This document shows, piece by piece, positions 40,744 through 49,489 of a DNA stretch of 64,000 bases. Position 1 is the stretch's first letter. Every line of letters starts with the position of its first letter. The stretch is from assembly GCA_036796975.1 (NCBI GenBank), contig DAIRBY010000013.1, forward strand, positions 1-64,000, written 5' to 3'. The position numbers and the translations under genes were made by a program. The DNA is from UBA8190 sp003453695 (GTDB taxonomy: Bacteria > Actinomycetota > Acidimicrobiia > Acidimicrobiales > UBA8190). The notes beneath the pieces were generated by a model. That model ran no database searches, was not told where the DNA came from, and was given only the letters and a program-made list of their open reading frames with translations.

Positions 40744-41526
40744 GTGGGAAAAGCGGGCCGGGACCCGATGGACTTCACCGGTCGGGTGGTGGTGGTGACG
40801 GGCGGGACCCGGGGCGTGGGCCGGGGCATCGCCCACGCCTTCTTGGCGGCGGGCGCCGACGTGGTGGTGTGCGCCCGACACGCGCCCGACGAGTTGCCGG
40901 CGTCCTCGGGGCGCGCCGCCACCTTCGTCGCTGCCGACGTGCGACGCGCCGACGAGGCCCACGCCGTGGTGGCGGCGGCGACCGAGCGTCACGGGCGGCT
41001 GGACGTGCTCGTCAACAACGCCGGCGGCTCGCCGGAGGTTCCCGCCGCCGACGCCTCGGCCAACTTCGTGACGTCGGTGGTCGCCCTCAACCTGTTGGCA
41101 CCGTTCTTCTGCGCCCAGGCCGCCAATGCCGTGATGCAAGGACAAGACGAAGGCGGGAGCATCGTCAACATCGCCAGCGTCTCGGCCCTGCGCCCGTCGC
41201 CGGGCACCGCTGCCTACGGGGCCGCCAAGGCGGGCTTGGTCAACCTCACCCGCACCTTGGCCGTCGAGTGGGCACCGGCGGTCCGGGTGAACTGCGTGGT
41301 GGCCGGCTTGGTGGCGACCGAAGCGTCCTTCGACCACTACGGGGGAAGCGAGGGGATCGCCGTGGTGGCCGGGACGGTGCCCATGGGCCGCATGGGCACC
41401 CCGGAGGACGTGGCGCGCGTGTGTCTCTTTCTCTGTTCTCCTCTGGCCGCCTATGTGAGCGGCGCCGCCGTGGAGGCCCATGGCGGGGGCGAGCGCCCCG
41501 CCTACCGCGGCGCCCTGGAGGGCTGA
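40744..41526 (+). CDS. Short-chain dehydrogenase/reductase of the steroid ring C/D cluster
   Basis: 260 residues. Rossmann motif VVVTGGTRGVGRGIAHA, NNAG, catalytic Ser in VNIASVSALRPS and YGAAKAG (Tyr-x-x-x-Lys). The start MDFTGRVVVVTGGTRGVG recalls Rv3549c, the SDR beside echA20 in M. tuberculosis. It oxidises or reduces a keto/hydroxyl group of a ring C/D intermediate. GAGGAGG precedes the GTG at 40744 by about six bases, the chosen start; other GTG/TTG starts lie 6 and 27 bases upstream. Confidence 0.88.
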   Translation: MGKAGRDPMDFTGRVVVVTGGTRGVGRGIAHAFLAAGADVVVCARHAPDELPASSGRAATFVAADVRRADEAHAVVAAATERHGRLDVLVNNAGGSPEVPAADASANFVTSVVALNLLAPFFCAQAANAVMQGQDEGGSIVNIASVSALRPSPGTAAYGAAKAGLVNLTRTLAVEWAPAVRVNCVVAGLVATEASFDHYGGSEGIAVVAGTVPMGRMGTPEDVARVCLFLCSPLAAYVSGAAVEAHGGGERPAYRGALEG

Positions 41527-41646
41527 CGGCGCGTCACCGGCCCCCGCCGGCGGCGAGCCGAAAACGCCGGCCCAAATTTGCCGCCCTGGTGGACGGCGGC
41601 CCGCCGCGTCGTCAAGTGGGGTTCGCGCAGGGTCGATAACGCCACC

Positions 41647-42474
41647 GTGACCAGCCCGCCTTCCGACGCGCCCGCCAAGCCGCGCATCGACCTCGAGGGT
41701 GACCCGGTCCTCGAGTTCCAGCCCGCAGTCGACCTGTGCACCGGCCGGCTCCTCGGCTTCGAGGCGCTGTTGCGGTGGGTGCACCCCACCCTCGGCCTCA
41801 TCGCGCCGGGGGTGCTCATCCCGTGGGCAGAGGCGAACGGAACCATCTTCGAGCTCAACGCCTGGGTCCTCAGCGAGGCCTGTCGCCAGGCCACGACGTG
41901 GCCGTGGGGTCTGCAGATCGCGGTGAACTGCTCCCTCGTGCAACTGCGCGGGCTCGGGGCGTCGGCGGCGGCGGCTGAGGCGCTGGCTCGCAGCGGGCTC
42001 GATCCCGACCGGCTGACCGTCGAGGTCACCGAGTCGGCCGTGGCTGACGACGAGGCCAACAAGGACCTGTGCCACCTCGTGGCGCTGGGCGTGCACCTGG
42101 CCGTCGACGACGTCGGGACGAGCTGGGACACCCTCGAGAACCTGCGCCGCCGCTCGATCGAGATCGCCAAGATCGACCGGTCGTTCATCGCCGGTCTCGA
42201 CCCGGATGAAGGCATGAACCGGGCCATCGTCGAAGCCATCGTCCACGTCACCCATGCGCTCGCCATGAGCACGGTGGCGGAAGGCGTGGAGACGGTCGTG
42301 CAGGTGACGATGTTGCAGGACCTCGGGGCCGACGTGGCCCAGGGGTTCTACTTCGCCCCGGCGCTGCCCGCCGACGACGCCCGTGCACTGGCGCAGGCCG
42401 ACCCGCCCACGGTGTTCACGCTGACACCCGAACAGGACGTGCAGCACCGGCGACTGGCGGCACGGGGCGCCTGA
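41647..42474 (+). CDS. EAL-domain c-di-GMP phosphodiesterase
   Basis: 275-residue stand-alone EAL protein that hydrolyses cyclic di-GMP. Catalytic features are kept: GFEALLRW (the EAL motif), VNCSLVQL, VEVTESAV, AVDDVGTSWDTL (for DDFGTGYS), AKIDRSFIAGL and VAEGVETV. Loop 6 is degenerate after the two Asp, so activity may be reduced. No GGDEF or sensor domain is fused. GTG 41647 is the chosen start because upstream codons are unlike the domain. Followed ten bases later by a hairpin. Confidence 0.88.
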   Translation: MTSPPSDAPAKPRIDLEGDPVLEFQPAVDLCTGRLLGFEALLRWVHPTLGLIAPGVLIPWAEANGTIFELNAWVLSEACRQATTWPWGLQIAVNCSLVQLRGLGASAAAAEALARSGLDPDRLTVEVTESAVADDEANKDLCHLVALGVHLAVDDVGTSWDTLENLRRRSIEIAKIDRSFIAGLDPDEGMNRAIVEAIVHVTHALAMSTVAEGVETVVQVTMLQDLGADVAQGFYFAPALPADDARALAQADPPTVFTLTPEQDVQHRRLAARGA

Positions 42475-42481
42475 AATCCCA

Positions 42482-42499
42482 GTGCCGGTGATCCGGCAC
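42482..42499 (+). terminator. Hairpin terminator after the EAL gene
   Basis: GTGCCGG-TGAT-CCGGCAC, a perfect seven-base stem with a four-base loop, seven bases past the EAL stop. No T-run follows, as is common in high-G+C actinobacteria. Confidence 0.5.
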
Positions 42500-42559
42500 G
42501 TGACGCGACGGCCCCGCAAAGTGGAGTACCAGACGCCAGTCGTGCTCTTATAGCGCCCC

Positions 42560-43690
42560 GTGAGGCTCGCCGTTCCCACCGAGACGCGGGCCGGCGAGCA
42601 GCGAGTCGCCGTCGTCCCCGAGGTCGCCGGCCGTCTGGCCGCTGCCGGGGTCGAGGTCGTCGTGCAAGCCGGCGCCGGTGACCGCGCCTTCTTCCCCGAC
42701 TCGGCCTTCGAGGACAAGGGGGCCAGGATCGTCGACGGCGCCTCGGTGCTGACCGGCGCCGAGCTGGTGGCACGCGTCAACGCCCCCACCCCCGACGAGG
42801 TACAGCGCCAGGAGCCGGGCGCCAGTCTGGTGAGCTTCCTGCAGCCGCTGGGACAGCTGGATGTGGTCGAGGCGCTCGTGGCGGGCAAGGCCACCGCCTT
42901 CAGCCTCGATCTGCTGCCCCGCATCAGCAGGGCACAGTCCATGGACGCCCTGTCGTCGCAGGCCACGGTGTCGGGGTACCTGGCCGCGCTGGCGGCGGCG
43001 GAGCGGCTGCCCAAGTTCTTCCCCATGTTCATGACGGCAGCGGGCACCGTCCCTCCCGGCAAGGTGCTCGTGCTCGGCGCCGGGGTGGCCGGCTTGCAGG
43101 CCATCGCCACCGCCCGGCGCCTCGGTGCCATGGTGCGGGCCTACGACGTGCGGGCCGCCGCCAAAGAAGAGGTGCAGTCCCTCGGTGCGCAGTTCGTCGA
43201 GCTCGAGCTCGAGACCCAAGAAGGCTCCGGAGGCTACGCCCGGGAGCAGTCCGAGGAGTTCTTGGCCCGCCAACGCGAGCTCATCGGCAACGAAGTGGCC
43301 GCCGCCGACGTGGTCATCACCACGGCAGCCGTCCCCGGCCGCAAAGCCCCGCTCCTCGTCACGACGGCCATGGTCGAGGGCATGAGCGAGGGATCGGTGG
43401 TGGTCGACCTGGCTGCCGACGGCGGAGGCAACGTCGAGCTGACCCAAGCCGGCCAGGAGATCGACCACGGCGGTGTCCGCGTCTACGGGATGAGCAACCC
43501 GCCGTCCGCCATGCCCACGCACGCCAGCTTCCTGTACTCCCGCAACGTCTTCAATTTCCTGTCGCTCATCGTCGTCGACGGCGAGCTCCGTCCGGACTTC
43601 GACGACGAGGTCGTGGCAGGCACGTGCGTGGTGCGCGCCGGCGAGGTCGTGCATCTGCCCACACTCGAGCTGCTCAAGGAGGGCACGTGA
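42560..43690 (+). CDS. pntAa: NAD(P)+ transhydrogenase subunit alpha part 1
   Basis: 376-residue soluble NAD(H)-binding domain I of proton-translocating transhydrogenase. MRLAVPTETRAGEQRVAVVPE, KATAFSLDLLPRISRAQSMDALSSQ, and the Rossmann VLVLGAGVAGLQAIATARRLG are diagnostic. It feeds hydride from NADH to NADP+ with PntB, driven by the proton gradient, supplying NADPH for P450 and other reductive steps. GTG start; TTATAG lies just upstream, suggesting a leaderless promoter. First of three overlapping genes. Confidence 0.93.
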   Translation: MRLAVPTETRAGEQRVAVVPEVAGRLAAAGVEVVVQAGAGDRAFFPDSAFEDKGARIVDGASVLTGAELVARVNAPTPDEVQRQEPGASLVSFLQPLGQLDVVEALVAGKATAFSLDLLPRISRAQSMDALSSQATVSGYLAALAAAERLPKFFPMFMTAAGTVPPGKVLVLGAGVAGLQAIATARRLGAMVRAYDVRAAAKEEVQSLGAQFVELELETQEGSGGYAREQSEEFLARQRELIGNEVAAADVVITTAAVPGRKAPLLVTTAMVEGMSEGSVVVDLAADGGGNVELTQAGQEIDHGGVRVYGMSNPPSAMPTHASFLYSRNVFNFLSLIVVDGELRPDFDDEVVAGTCVVRAGEVVHLPTLELLKEGT

Positions 43691-44037
43691 TCCTGGCGTC
43701 GTTCGGTCCGGGGCTGGTGGACCTGCTCACCGTCTTCGTGCTGGCCGCCTTCGTCGGCTACGAGGTCATCTCCAAGGTCCCGAGCATCCTCCACACCCCG
43801 CTCATGTCGGGCTCCAACGCCATCCACGGCATCATCCTCGTGGGGACGATGATCGTCCTGGGTCAGGCGCACGGTGCCGCCCAGCTCATCCTGGGATTCC
43901 TGGCGGTCGTGCTCGCCACTTTGAACGTGGTGGGCGGCTTCGTGGTCACCGACCGCATGCTCGAGATGTTCAAGAGCCGACAGTCGCCGCGGCCCACCCG
44001 GGAGCCGGATGACCCTCAGGCGGGAGGCACGCCGTGA
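43687..44037 (+). CDS. pntAb: NAD(P) transhydrogenase subunit alpha part 2 (membrane)
   Basis: 116 residues with three transmembrane helices (DLLTVFVLAAFVGYEVI, SNAIHGIILVGTMIVL, LILGFLAVVLATLNVVGGF), the split domain II of PntA. The VGYEVISKVPSILHTPLMSGSNAIHG segment is highly conserved. GTG start overlaps the pntAa stop; the 3' end overlaps pntB. Forms the proton channel together with PntB. Confidence 0.93.
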   Translation: MILASFGPGLVDLLTVFVLAAFVGYEVISKVPSILHTPLMSGSNAIHGIILVGTMIVLGQAHGAAQLILGFLAVVLATLNVVGGFVVTDRMLEMFKSRQSPRPTREPDDPQAGGTP

Positions 44038-45428
44038 TCCAAGGCACGGCGACCTCCTTCGTCTATCTGATCACGATCATCGGCTTCATCCTCGCCCTGA
44101 AAGGGCTGAGCTCACCCAAGCACGCCCGGCGCGGCAACCTCATCGGGGCAGCGGGCATGATCCTGGCCGTCGCCTGGACGTTCTCGCTCTCGAACGTGCA
44201 CGCCAGCGCCCGCAACCTGGCGCTCATCGTCGTGGCCATGGTCCTCGGCATCGTCATCGGTGCGCCGGCGGCCCGCATGGTGAAGATGACGGCCATGCCC
44301 CAGATGGTGGCCATCTTCAACGGGGTGGGCGGCGGTGCGGCCGCCCTCGTGTCCATCACCGAGTTCATCGCCCTCCCCCACGCCGGCATCGCCCTGTACA
44401 AGATCGGCGAAGTGCTCTTCGGGGTCGTGGTGGGGGCCGTCTCCTTCGCCGGGAGCGGCATCGCCTTCGCCAAGCTCCAGGAACTCATGAGCGGGCGCCC
44501 GATCACCTATCCCGCCCAGCAGGCCCTCAACGCCGCCCTCGGCATCGTGATCCTGGGGCTGGTGGCCGCCGTCGTGGCCACCGCTTCCACCCCCCTGCTC
44601 GCCGTGGTCCTGGGGCTGTCGCTGGTGCTGGGCGTGGTGTTCGTGCTGCCCGTGGGCGGCGCCGACACCCCGGTGCTCATCTCGCTGCTCAACGCCTTCA
44701 CCGGCCTGGCCGTGGCGGCGTCGGGCTTCACCCTGAACAGCTACCTGCTCATCGTGGCGGGCACGCTGGTGGGGGCGTCGGGCACGCTGCTCACCCGGAT
44801 GATGAGCGACGCCATGGGACGTTCGCTCCCCAACATCCTGTTCAGCGCCTTCGGGTCGGTCATCACCGCCGGCACCGCCGAAGGGGCCGAGGGCCGCTCC
44901 GTGCGCACCGGGACACCGGAGGACATCGGCGTGCTCCTCGCCTACGCCCGCAAGGTGGCCATCGTGCCCGGCTACGGGCTGGCCGTGGCCCAGGCCCAGC
45001 ACACCGCCCGCGAACTGGCCGACGCCCTGTCCGAACGGGGCGTGGAGGTGTACTACGCCATCCACCCGGTGGCCGGCCGGATGCCCGGGCACATGAACGT
45101 GCTGCTGGCCGAGGCCAACGTCCCCTACGACCAGCTCGAGGAGATGGAAGAGGCCAACCGGGAGATGCCCACCACCGACGTGGCCCTGGTGGTGGGGGCG
45201 AACGACACCGTGAACCCGGCCGCCAACAACACGCCGGGGAGCCCCATCTACGGGATGCCGATCGTGCACGCCGACGAAGCCGAGAACATCATCTTCTTGA
45301 AGCGCTCCATGCGCCCCGGCTTCGCCGGCATCGACAACGAGCTGTTGTACGACCCCAAGACCACCATGTTGTTCGGCGACGCCAAGGACTCGCTCACCAA
45401 ACTGGTGGCCGCCGTCAAGGCGGCGTAA
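44034..45428 (+). CDS. pntB: NAD(P) transhydrogenase subunit beta
   Basis: 464 residues: an N-terminal half with about eight to nine membrane helices and a C-terminal NADP(H)-binding domain (VAIVPGYGLAVAQAQH, GVEVYYAIHPVAGRMPGHMNVLLAEA, DVALVVGANDTVNPAA, KRSMRPGFAGIDNELLY). All landmarks of active PntB are present. GTG start within the pntAb stop (GTGA). Completes the transhydrogenase operon. Confidence 0.95.
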   Translation: MIQGTATSFVYLITIIGFILALKGLSSPKHARRGNLIGAAGMILAVAWTFSLSNVHASARNLALIVVAMVLGIVIGAPAARMVKMTAMPQMVAIFNGVGGGAAALVSITEFIALPHAGIALYKIGEVLFGVVVGAVSFAGSGIAFAKLQELMSGRPITYPAQQALNAALGIVILGLVAAVVATASTPLLAVVLGLSLVLGVVFVLPVGGADTPVLISLLNAFTGLAVAASGFTLNSYLLIVAGTLVGASGTLLTRMMSDAMGRSLPNILFSAFGSVITAGTAEGAEGRSVRTGTPEDIGVLLAYARKVAIVPGYGLAVAQAQHTARELADALSERGVEVYYAIHPVAGRMPGHMNVLLAEANVPYDQLEEMEEANREMPTTDVALVVGANDTVNPAANNTPGSPIYGMPIVHADEAENIIFLKRSMRPGFAGIDNELLYDPKTTMLFGDAKDSLTKLVAAVKAA

Positions 45429-45514
45429 GGCACCCCGGGGCTGCCCGGCACCACCGCCGGCACAACATCGACACCGGCACCTACGACGACCGGGTCCCCG
45501 TGGTACAAGGAGCC

Positions 45515-47974
45515 ATGCGCAGAACAGTCGTCGCCATCGCCGTCACCGTCGGCGCCCTGAGCGTGGTCTCGTGGGCCCCCTCCGCCGATGGCACCACCGC
45601 CGTTCAGCCCCGGGCCGGATTCGGCTCCAACTGGACCGTCTACCACCAGGACGCGCTGGGCAGCGGTGTGGACCCGTCGGGGACCTCGTTGTCCCCGCCC
45701 ACAGCGGCGTGGGCCTCTCCCACCCTCGACGGCCAGATCTACGGCGAACCGCTCGTCTACAACGGGTTGGTCTACGTGGCCACCGAGAACGACACGGTGT
45801 ACGCCCTGGCCGCCAACACCGGCGCTGTGCAGTGGTCGAACCACCTCTCGACCCCGGTCCCGAGCGGTGACCTGCCCTGCGGCGACATCTCGCCCTCGGT
45901 GGGCATCACCTCGACGCCGGTCATCGACCCGTCACGCAACGAGATCTTCGTGGTGGCAGATGAGCTCTCGGGGGCGAGCAACGCTTCGCACCACCTGATG
46001 GGCCTCGACCTCTCCACCGGGGCCACGCTGCTCGACACCGTGGTCGACCCCGCCGGCTCCACCCCCCTCGCCCAGTTGCAACGCGCCGGCTTGGCCCTGG
46101 ACGCCGGCCGGGTGCTCGTCGGCTTCGGAGGCAACGACGGCGACTGCGGGAGCTACCACGGCTGGCTGGTGGGCGTGCCCGAAGGCGGCGGCGCACAGAG
46201 CACCTTCGAGGTGGCAGCGGCGTCGGGGGACTCCCAGGGCGCCATCTGGATGGGAGGCGCCGCTCCCGTGGTGGACGGGTCGAACAACATCTGGCTCGCC
46301 ACCGGGAACAGCGCCTTTCACTCCTCGAGCGACAGCTACGACGACAGCGACGGGGTGATCGAGCTCAGCTCGGGCCTCGCCGTGGAGCAGTACTTCGCCC
46401 CGTCCTCCTGGTACAGCGACAACGGGTCGGACCTCGATCTGGGCTCGTCCTCACCCGCTCTCATGGGCAACGGCCTGCTCTTGCAGATCGGGAAGTCGCA
46501 CATCGCCTACGTGGTCTCCCAGGCGTCTCCGGGCGGTGTCGGCGGGCAAGCCGCATCCCAGGGCTCCTACTGCAGCAGCGACGTCGCCGGCGGCAGCGCC
46601 GTGTCGGGCGACGTCGTCTACTCACCGTGTCTGAGCGGGGTGGTGATGAGCACCGTCACACCGGGCAGCCCGCCCACATTGAGCAGGGGCTGGCAGACCT
46701 CGACCGGGTCGGGCGGGGCCCCCATCGTGGCCGGCGGTCTGGTGTGGACCATCGACCACAACAACGGGATGCTCTACGGCCTCGACCCTTCGACGGGTTC
46801 CGCCACCTACGTCCTGTCCATCGGGGCCGTCGCCAACCACTTCCCCACCCCGACCGTGGCCGACGGGCTCCTGCTCGCCGCCTCGAGCACCCAGGTCCAT
46901 GCCTTCGCCGGGCCGGGCGGGACCCCACCGCCACCACCGCCACCGCCCGTTGCCACGCCGGTCCCACCGGTGTGGGGGTCGGTGGCGTCCTACGTCGTCG
47001 GGCAACCCGACGGCCAGCCCTCGGTGTTCGTCGAAGGCGCGGGCGGGTCGCTGTGGAACTACTGGTACGCCAACGGGACCTGGCTGTCCTCCGAGCTCAC
47101 CGGGGGCGGGCTCGCTTCCGGTCCGGTCGTCATGCTCCAGCAGGACGGCGCACCGAGCGTGTTCTTCGCCGGCGCCGGGGGATCGCTGTGGAACTACTGG
47201 TACGTGAACGGGACCTGGGACACCGCGGAGATCGCGGCCGGCGGAGTCTCCTCGGGGCCGGTGGTGGTGCCGCAGACGAACGGGGCGCCGAGCGTCTTCG
47301 TCGAAGGGCCCGGCAACTCCCTGCTCAACTACTGGTACATCCCGTCTTCGGGCATCTGGGGGTCGGGGACGTCGGGGCCACGCGGTTCGACCTTCTCCGC
47401 CCCTGCCGTCTTGACCCAGGCCGACGCCGACGGCGCGCCCAGTGTCTTCGTGCAGGGGCCGGGCAATTCCCTTCTCAACTTCTGGTACATCCCGAACCTG
47501 GGCACGTGGGGATCGGCGACCTCGGCGCCCCAGGGATCGGTGTACTCGTCGCCGGCCGTGCTCCCCCAGCCCGGCGCCGGCGAGGCGCCGAGTGTGCTCG
47601 TCGAGGGTCCGGGCAACTCGTTGCTCAACTTCTGGTACGTCCCGGCCGGTGGCGGCTGGGGCGCGGCGACCTCTGCGCCCCGGGGCTCGGTGTTCTCGTC
47701 GCCCGCCGTGCTCCCCCAGCCCGGCGCCGGCGACTCACCGAGCGTCTTCGTGCAGGGCCCGGGCAACTCCTTGCTCAACTTCTGGTACGTCCCGGCCGGT
47801 GGGTACTGGGGTGCCGGCACCGTGGCTCCCCAGGGCTCAGCGGCGGGCACTCCCGGTGCCACGACGCAACCCGACGGCGCCCCCAGCGTCTTCTTCCCCG
47901 GGCCGGCGGCGTCCTTGTGGAACTACTGGTACGTGAACGGGGCCTGGGACGGGGCAGAGCCCTCGCTCCCGTGA
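45515..47974 (+). CDS. Secreted PQQ-type beta-propeller protein with seven C-terminal repeats
   Basis: 819 residues. AAGGAG precedes the ATG at 45515. Signal peptide RRTVVAIAVTVGALSVVSWA. Residues about 30-465 form a PQQ-like beta-propeller (VYVATENDTVYALAANTGAVQW, LLAASSTQVHAF). An octa-proline linker follows, and then seven repeats of about 45-50 residues with the core PSVFVEGPGNSLLNFWYV, probably another propeller or lectin-like fold. Function unknown; binding of a polysaccharide or cell-envelope component is a guess. Downstream secreted gene may be a partner. Confidence 0.82.
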   Translation: MRRTVVAIAVTVGALSVVSWAPSADGTTAVQPRAGFGSNWTVYHQDALGSGVDPSGTSLSPPTAAWASPTLDGQIYGEPLVYNGLVYVATENDTVYALAANTGAVQWSNHLSTPVPSGDLPCGDISPSVGITSTPVIDPSRNEIFVVADELSGASNASHHLMGLDLSTGATLLDTVVDPAGSTPLAQLQRAGLALDAGRVLVGFGGNDGDCGSYHGWLVGVPEGGGAQSTFEVAAASGDSQGAIWMGGAAPVVDGSNNIWLATGNSAFHSSSDSYDDSDGVIELSSGLAVEQYFAPSSWYSDNGSDLDLGSSSPALMGNGLLLQIGKSHIAYVVSQASPGGVGGQAASQGSYCSSDVAGGSAVSGDVVYSPCLSGVVMSTVTPGSPPTLSRGWQTSTGSGGAPIVAGGLVWTIDHNNGMLYGLDPSTGSATYVLSIGAVANHFPTPTVADGLLLAASSTQVHAFAGPGGTPPPPPPPPVATPVPPVWGSVASYVVGQPDGQPSVFVEGAGGSLWNYWYANGTWLSSELTGGGLASGPVVMLQQDGAPSVFFAGAGGSLWNYWYVNGTWDTAEIAAGGVSSGPVVVPQTNGAPSVFVEGPGNSLLNYWYIPSSGIWGSGTSGPRGSTFSAPAVLTQADADGAPSVFVQGPGNSLLNFWYIPNLGTWGSATSAPQGSVYSSPAVLPQPGAGEAPSVLVEGPGNSLLNFWYVPAGGGWGAATSAPRGSVFSSPAVLPQPGAGDSPSVFVQGPGNSLLNFWYVPAGGYWGAGTVAPQGSAAGTPGATTQPDGAPSVFFPGPAASLWNYWYVNGAWDGAEPSLP
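46999..47971 (+). repeat. Seven in-frame tandem repeats of about 140 bp
   Basis: Each unit encodes PSVFxEGPGxSLxNxWYx followed by a variable linker ending SSPAVLPQ or similar. Units four to six are the most alike at the DNA level, with near-identical stretches such as CTCCCCCAGCCCGGCGCC. Units one, two and seven form a second subtype (SLWNYWYxNGxWDxAE). This indicates duplication within the gene with recent exchange among the central units. Confidence 0.8.
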
Positions 47975-47990
47975 GCCGGGTGCGTCGCCG

Positions 47991-48017
47991 CCGGCGTTGA
48001 CGGTTTGCTGACGCCGG
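47991..48017 (+). terminator. Possible hairpin after the repeat protein gene
   Basis: CCGGCGT and ACGCCGG pair as a seven-base stem around a 13-base loop, 17 bases after the stop at 47974. The loop is long and no T-run follows, so the call is weak. Confidence 0.3.
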
Positions 48018-48088
48018 TGTCATCCTTTGGGCCGGTGCGGCGGACGCACCTGGCACGGACGGCGGCGTCCGGGCGGGAGGGCAGTGCC

Positions 48089-49432
48089 ATGGGCAGACAC
48101 AGGCGCGCAGCGTGGATGGCTTCGGCCCTCGCCGTGGCGGGGTTGTCGCTGGCGGCGTGGGCCGGCGTGGCGGCCGCCGCCAGCGGCGGTGGCTTCAACC
48201 CCGACCAGCAGGACTGCCCGTGGAACGCCGATGCATGGAACACCCCGGCCAATTCCGTGCCGGCGGGCTGCCACAACTTCGCCGCCAACGTCGAGAGCGG
48301 GGGCCAGACGAACGGCGACCCCAACTCGAACAACACGCGTTTCGCCGAGCTCGGGGTCGACCAGCTCCCCAACAACCCGGGCAACCCGTCCTTCGGGTTC
48401 GAGGAGTACCTGGGCGACCCCGGCACTGCCGACTCGCCCCATTCCGGTTGTGCGGCGGTCAACACCGACGGGACCGGCGGAGGCCCCGGCACGCAGTACG
48501 GCTGCGGCCAGAACCCGAAGGGCACGGGCTTCGAGGCCAACTGGGACTACTACGCCGTGTACTGCCCGGCGGCGGCGCTTCTTCCCTTTGCGTCGACCCC
48601 CGACCCCACCGGCGGCGCGCTCCCGACCGGCTTCCCCCAGCTGTGGAAGTGCGGCCCGGACCAGACCGTCGGGCAGAACAGCTTCACCCCCTACACCGGT
48701 CCGGCCAATGCCCTCGACCAGATCATGTCCCAGGGGCTCATCGTCTACGTGGGGGCCTTCGACAACCTCGACAACGGCGAGCACGACGGCTTCAGCGGCA
48801 TGAACAACACCGACGGCGCCATCAACGGGTCCTCCGACGGGGGCGGGCTGCTGCTCAGCATCGAACCGCAGTGGCTCCTCCAGCCGGGCACGCCCACTGC
48901 CTCACGCCCCGAGGGGCTGGCCAACGCCTCTGAAGGCGAGTGCGCCGACAGCATCTGCGCTGAGGCCACCACCCAGCAGCAGACCGTCTACTACGGCTGC
49001 GGTGCCACCAACCCGCAGAACAACTCGGCCGACGACGCGTGCGCCCCGGGCACGCCCGAGAGCACCAACGCCTACCAGAACAACACCCCGGCGAGCACCC
49101 AGGAGGTGAACAACTGCAGCGGCGGGGGTCCGGCCACCACCGAGACGGCCTGCTACTTCAACCAGGACGGCACGGCCAACCCGACCGGGGCCAACGGCTA
49201 TCGGCAGCAGACACCCCAGCAGGTGAACGCCGAGCCCGGGGTGCAGACGTATCAGGACCCCGACCCGCAGCGCTCCCCGGCGCTGCCCTTCGCAACCCCC
49301 GGCCTCTACGCCGGGTCCTGCGGCGTGTACGTCAACACAGGCGGCGGCGACGGGTTGCCAGGCCTGAGCACCATGCTCACCAACGGGATGCTCACCCTCG
49401 ACCCGGGATACATCGGGCCGAGCCAATGCTGA
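48089..49432 (+). CDS. Secreted Asn/Gln/Gly-rich protein of unknown function
   Basis: 447 residues with a clear signal peptide (RRAAWMASALAVAGLSLAAWAGVAAAA) and a mature part rich in Asn, Gly, Pro and Thr with many Cys, suggesting a disulfide-stabilised extracellular protein. Several stretches recur in style (NNTDGAINGSSDGGG; TPESTNAYQNNTP). I do not recognise a family. GGGAGGG precedes the ATG at 48089. It follows the seven-repeat secreted protein in the same direction after 114 bases, so they may be exported together. Confidence 0.72.
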   Translation: MGRHRRAAWMASALAVAGLSLAAWAGVAAAASGGGFNPDQQDCPWNADAWNTPANSVPAGCHNFAANVESGGQTNGDPNSNNTRFAELGVDQLPNNPGNPSFGFEEYLGDPGTADSPHSGCAAVNTDGTGGGPGTQYGCGQNPKGTGFEANWDYYAVYCPAAALLPFASTPDPTGGALPTGFPQLWKCGPDQTVGQNSFTPYTGPANALDQIMSQGLIVYVGAFDNLDNGEHDGFSGMNNTDGAINGSSDGGGLLLSIEPQWLLQPGTPTASRPEGLANASEGECADSICAEATTQQQTVYYGCGATNPQNNSADDACAPGTPESTNAYQNNTPASTQEVNNCSGGGPATTETACYFNQDGTANPTGANGYRQQTPQQVNAEPGVQTYQDPDPQRSPALPFATPGLYAGSCGVYVNTGGGDGLPGLSTMLTNGMLTLDPGYIGPSQC

Positions 49433-49489
49433 GCCCGTAGGCGGCTGATCGAGACCCGCCCACCCTGGGCAGAGGCCGAAGCGCCGCTG

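Noticed and set aside
41523..41537. Fourth copy of the CTGACGG operator (CTGACGGCGCGTCAC)
   Set aside because: It has five-base perfect arms but contains the stop codon of the SDR gene, has no TAnnnT at the right distance and is 109 bases from the next start; likely chance.
39874..43131. Very long minus-strand open frame extending ipdA upstream to 43131
   Set aside because: It runs antisense to echA20's neighbour SDR, the EAL gene and pntAa, and its translation is Arg/His-rich low complexity; ipdA starts at 39873 with an ATGA overlap.
46921..46950. Run of proline codons between the two halves of the secreted repeat protein as a frameshift or fusion artefact
   Set aside because: Frame, codon bias and repeat phase continue across it; it is a normal proline linker.
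46999..47971. CRISPR-like tandem repeats
   Set aside because: Repeats are about 140 bp, in-frame and coding, without unique spacers.
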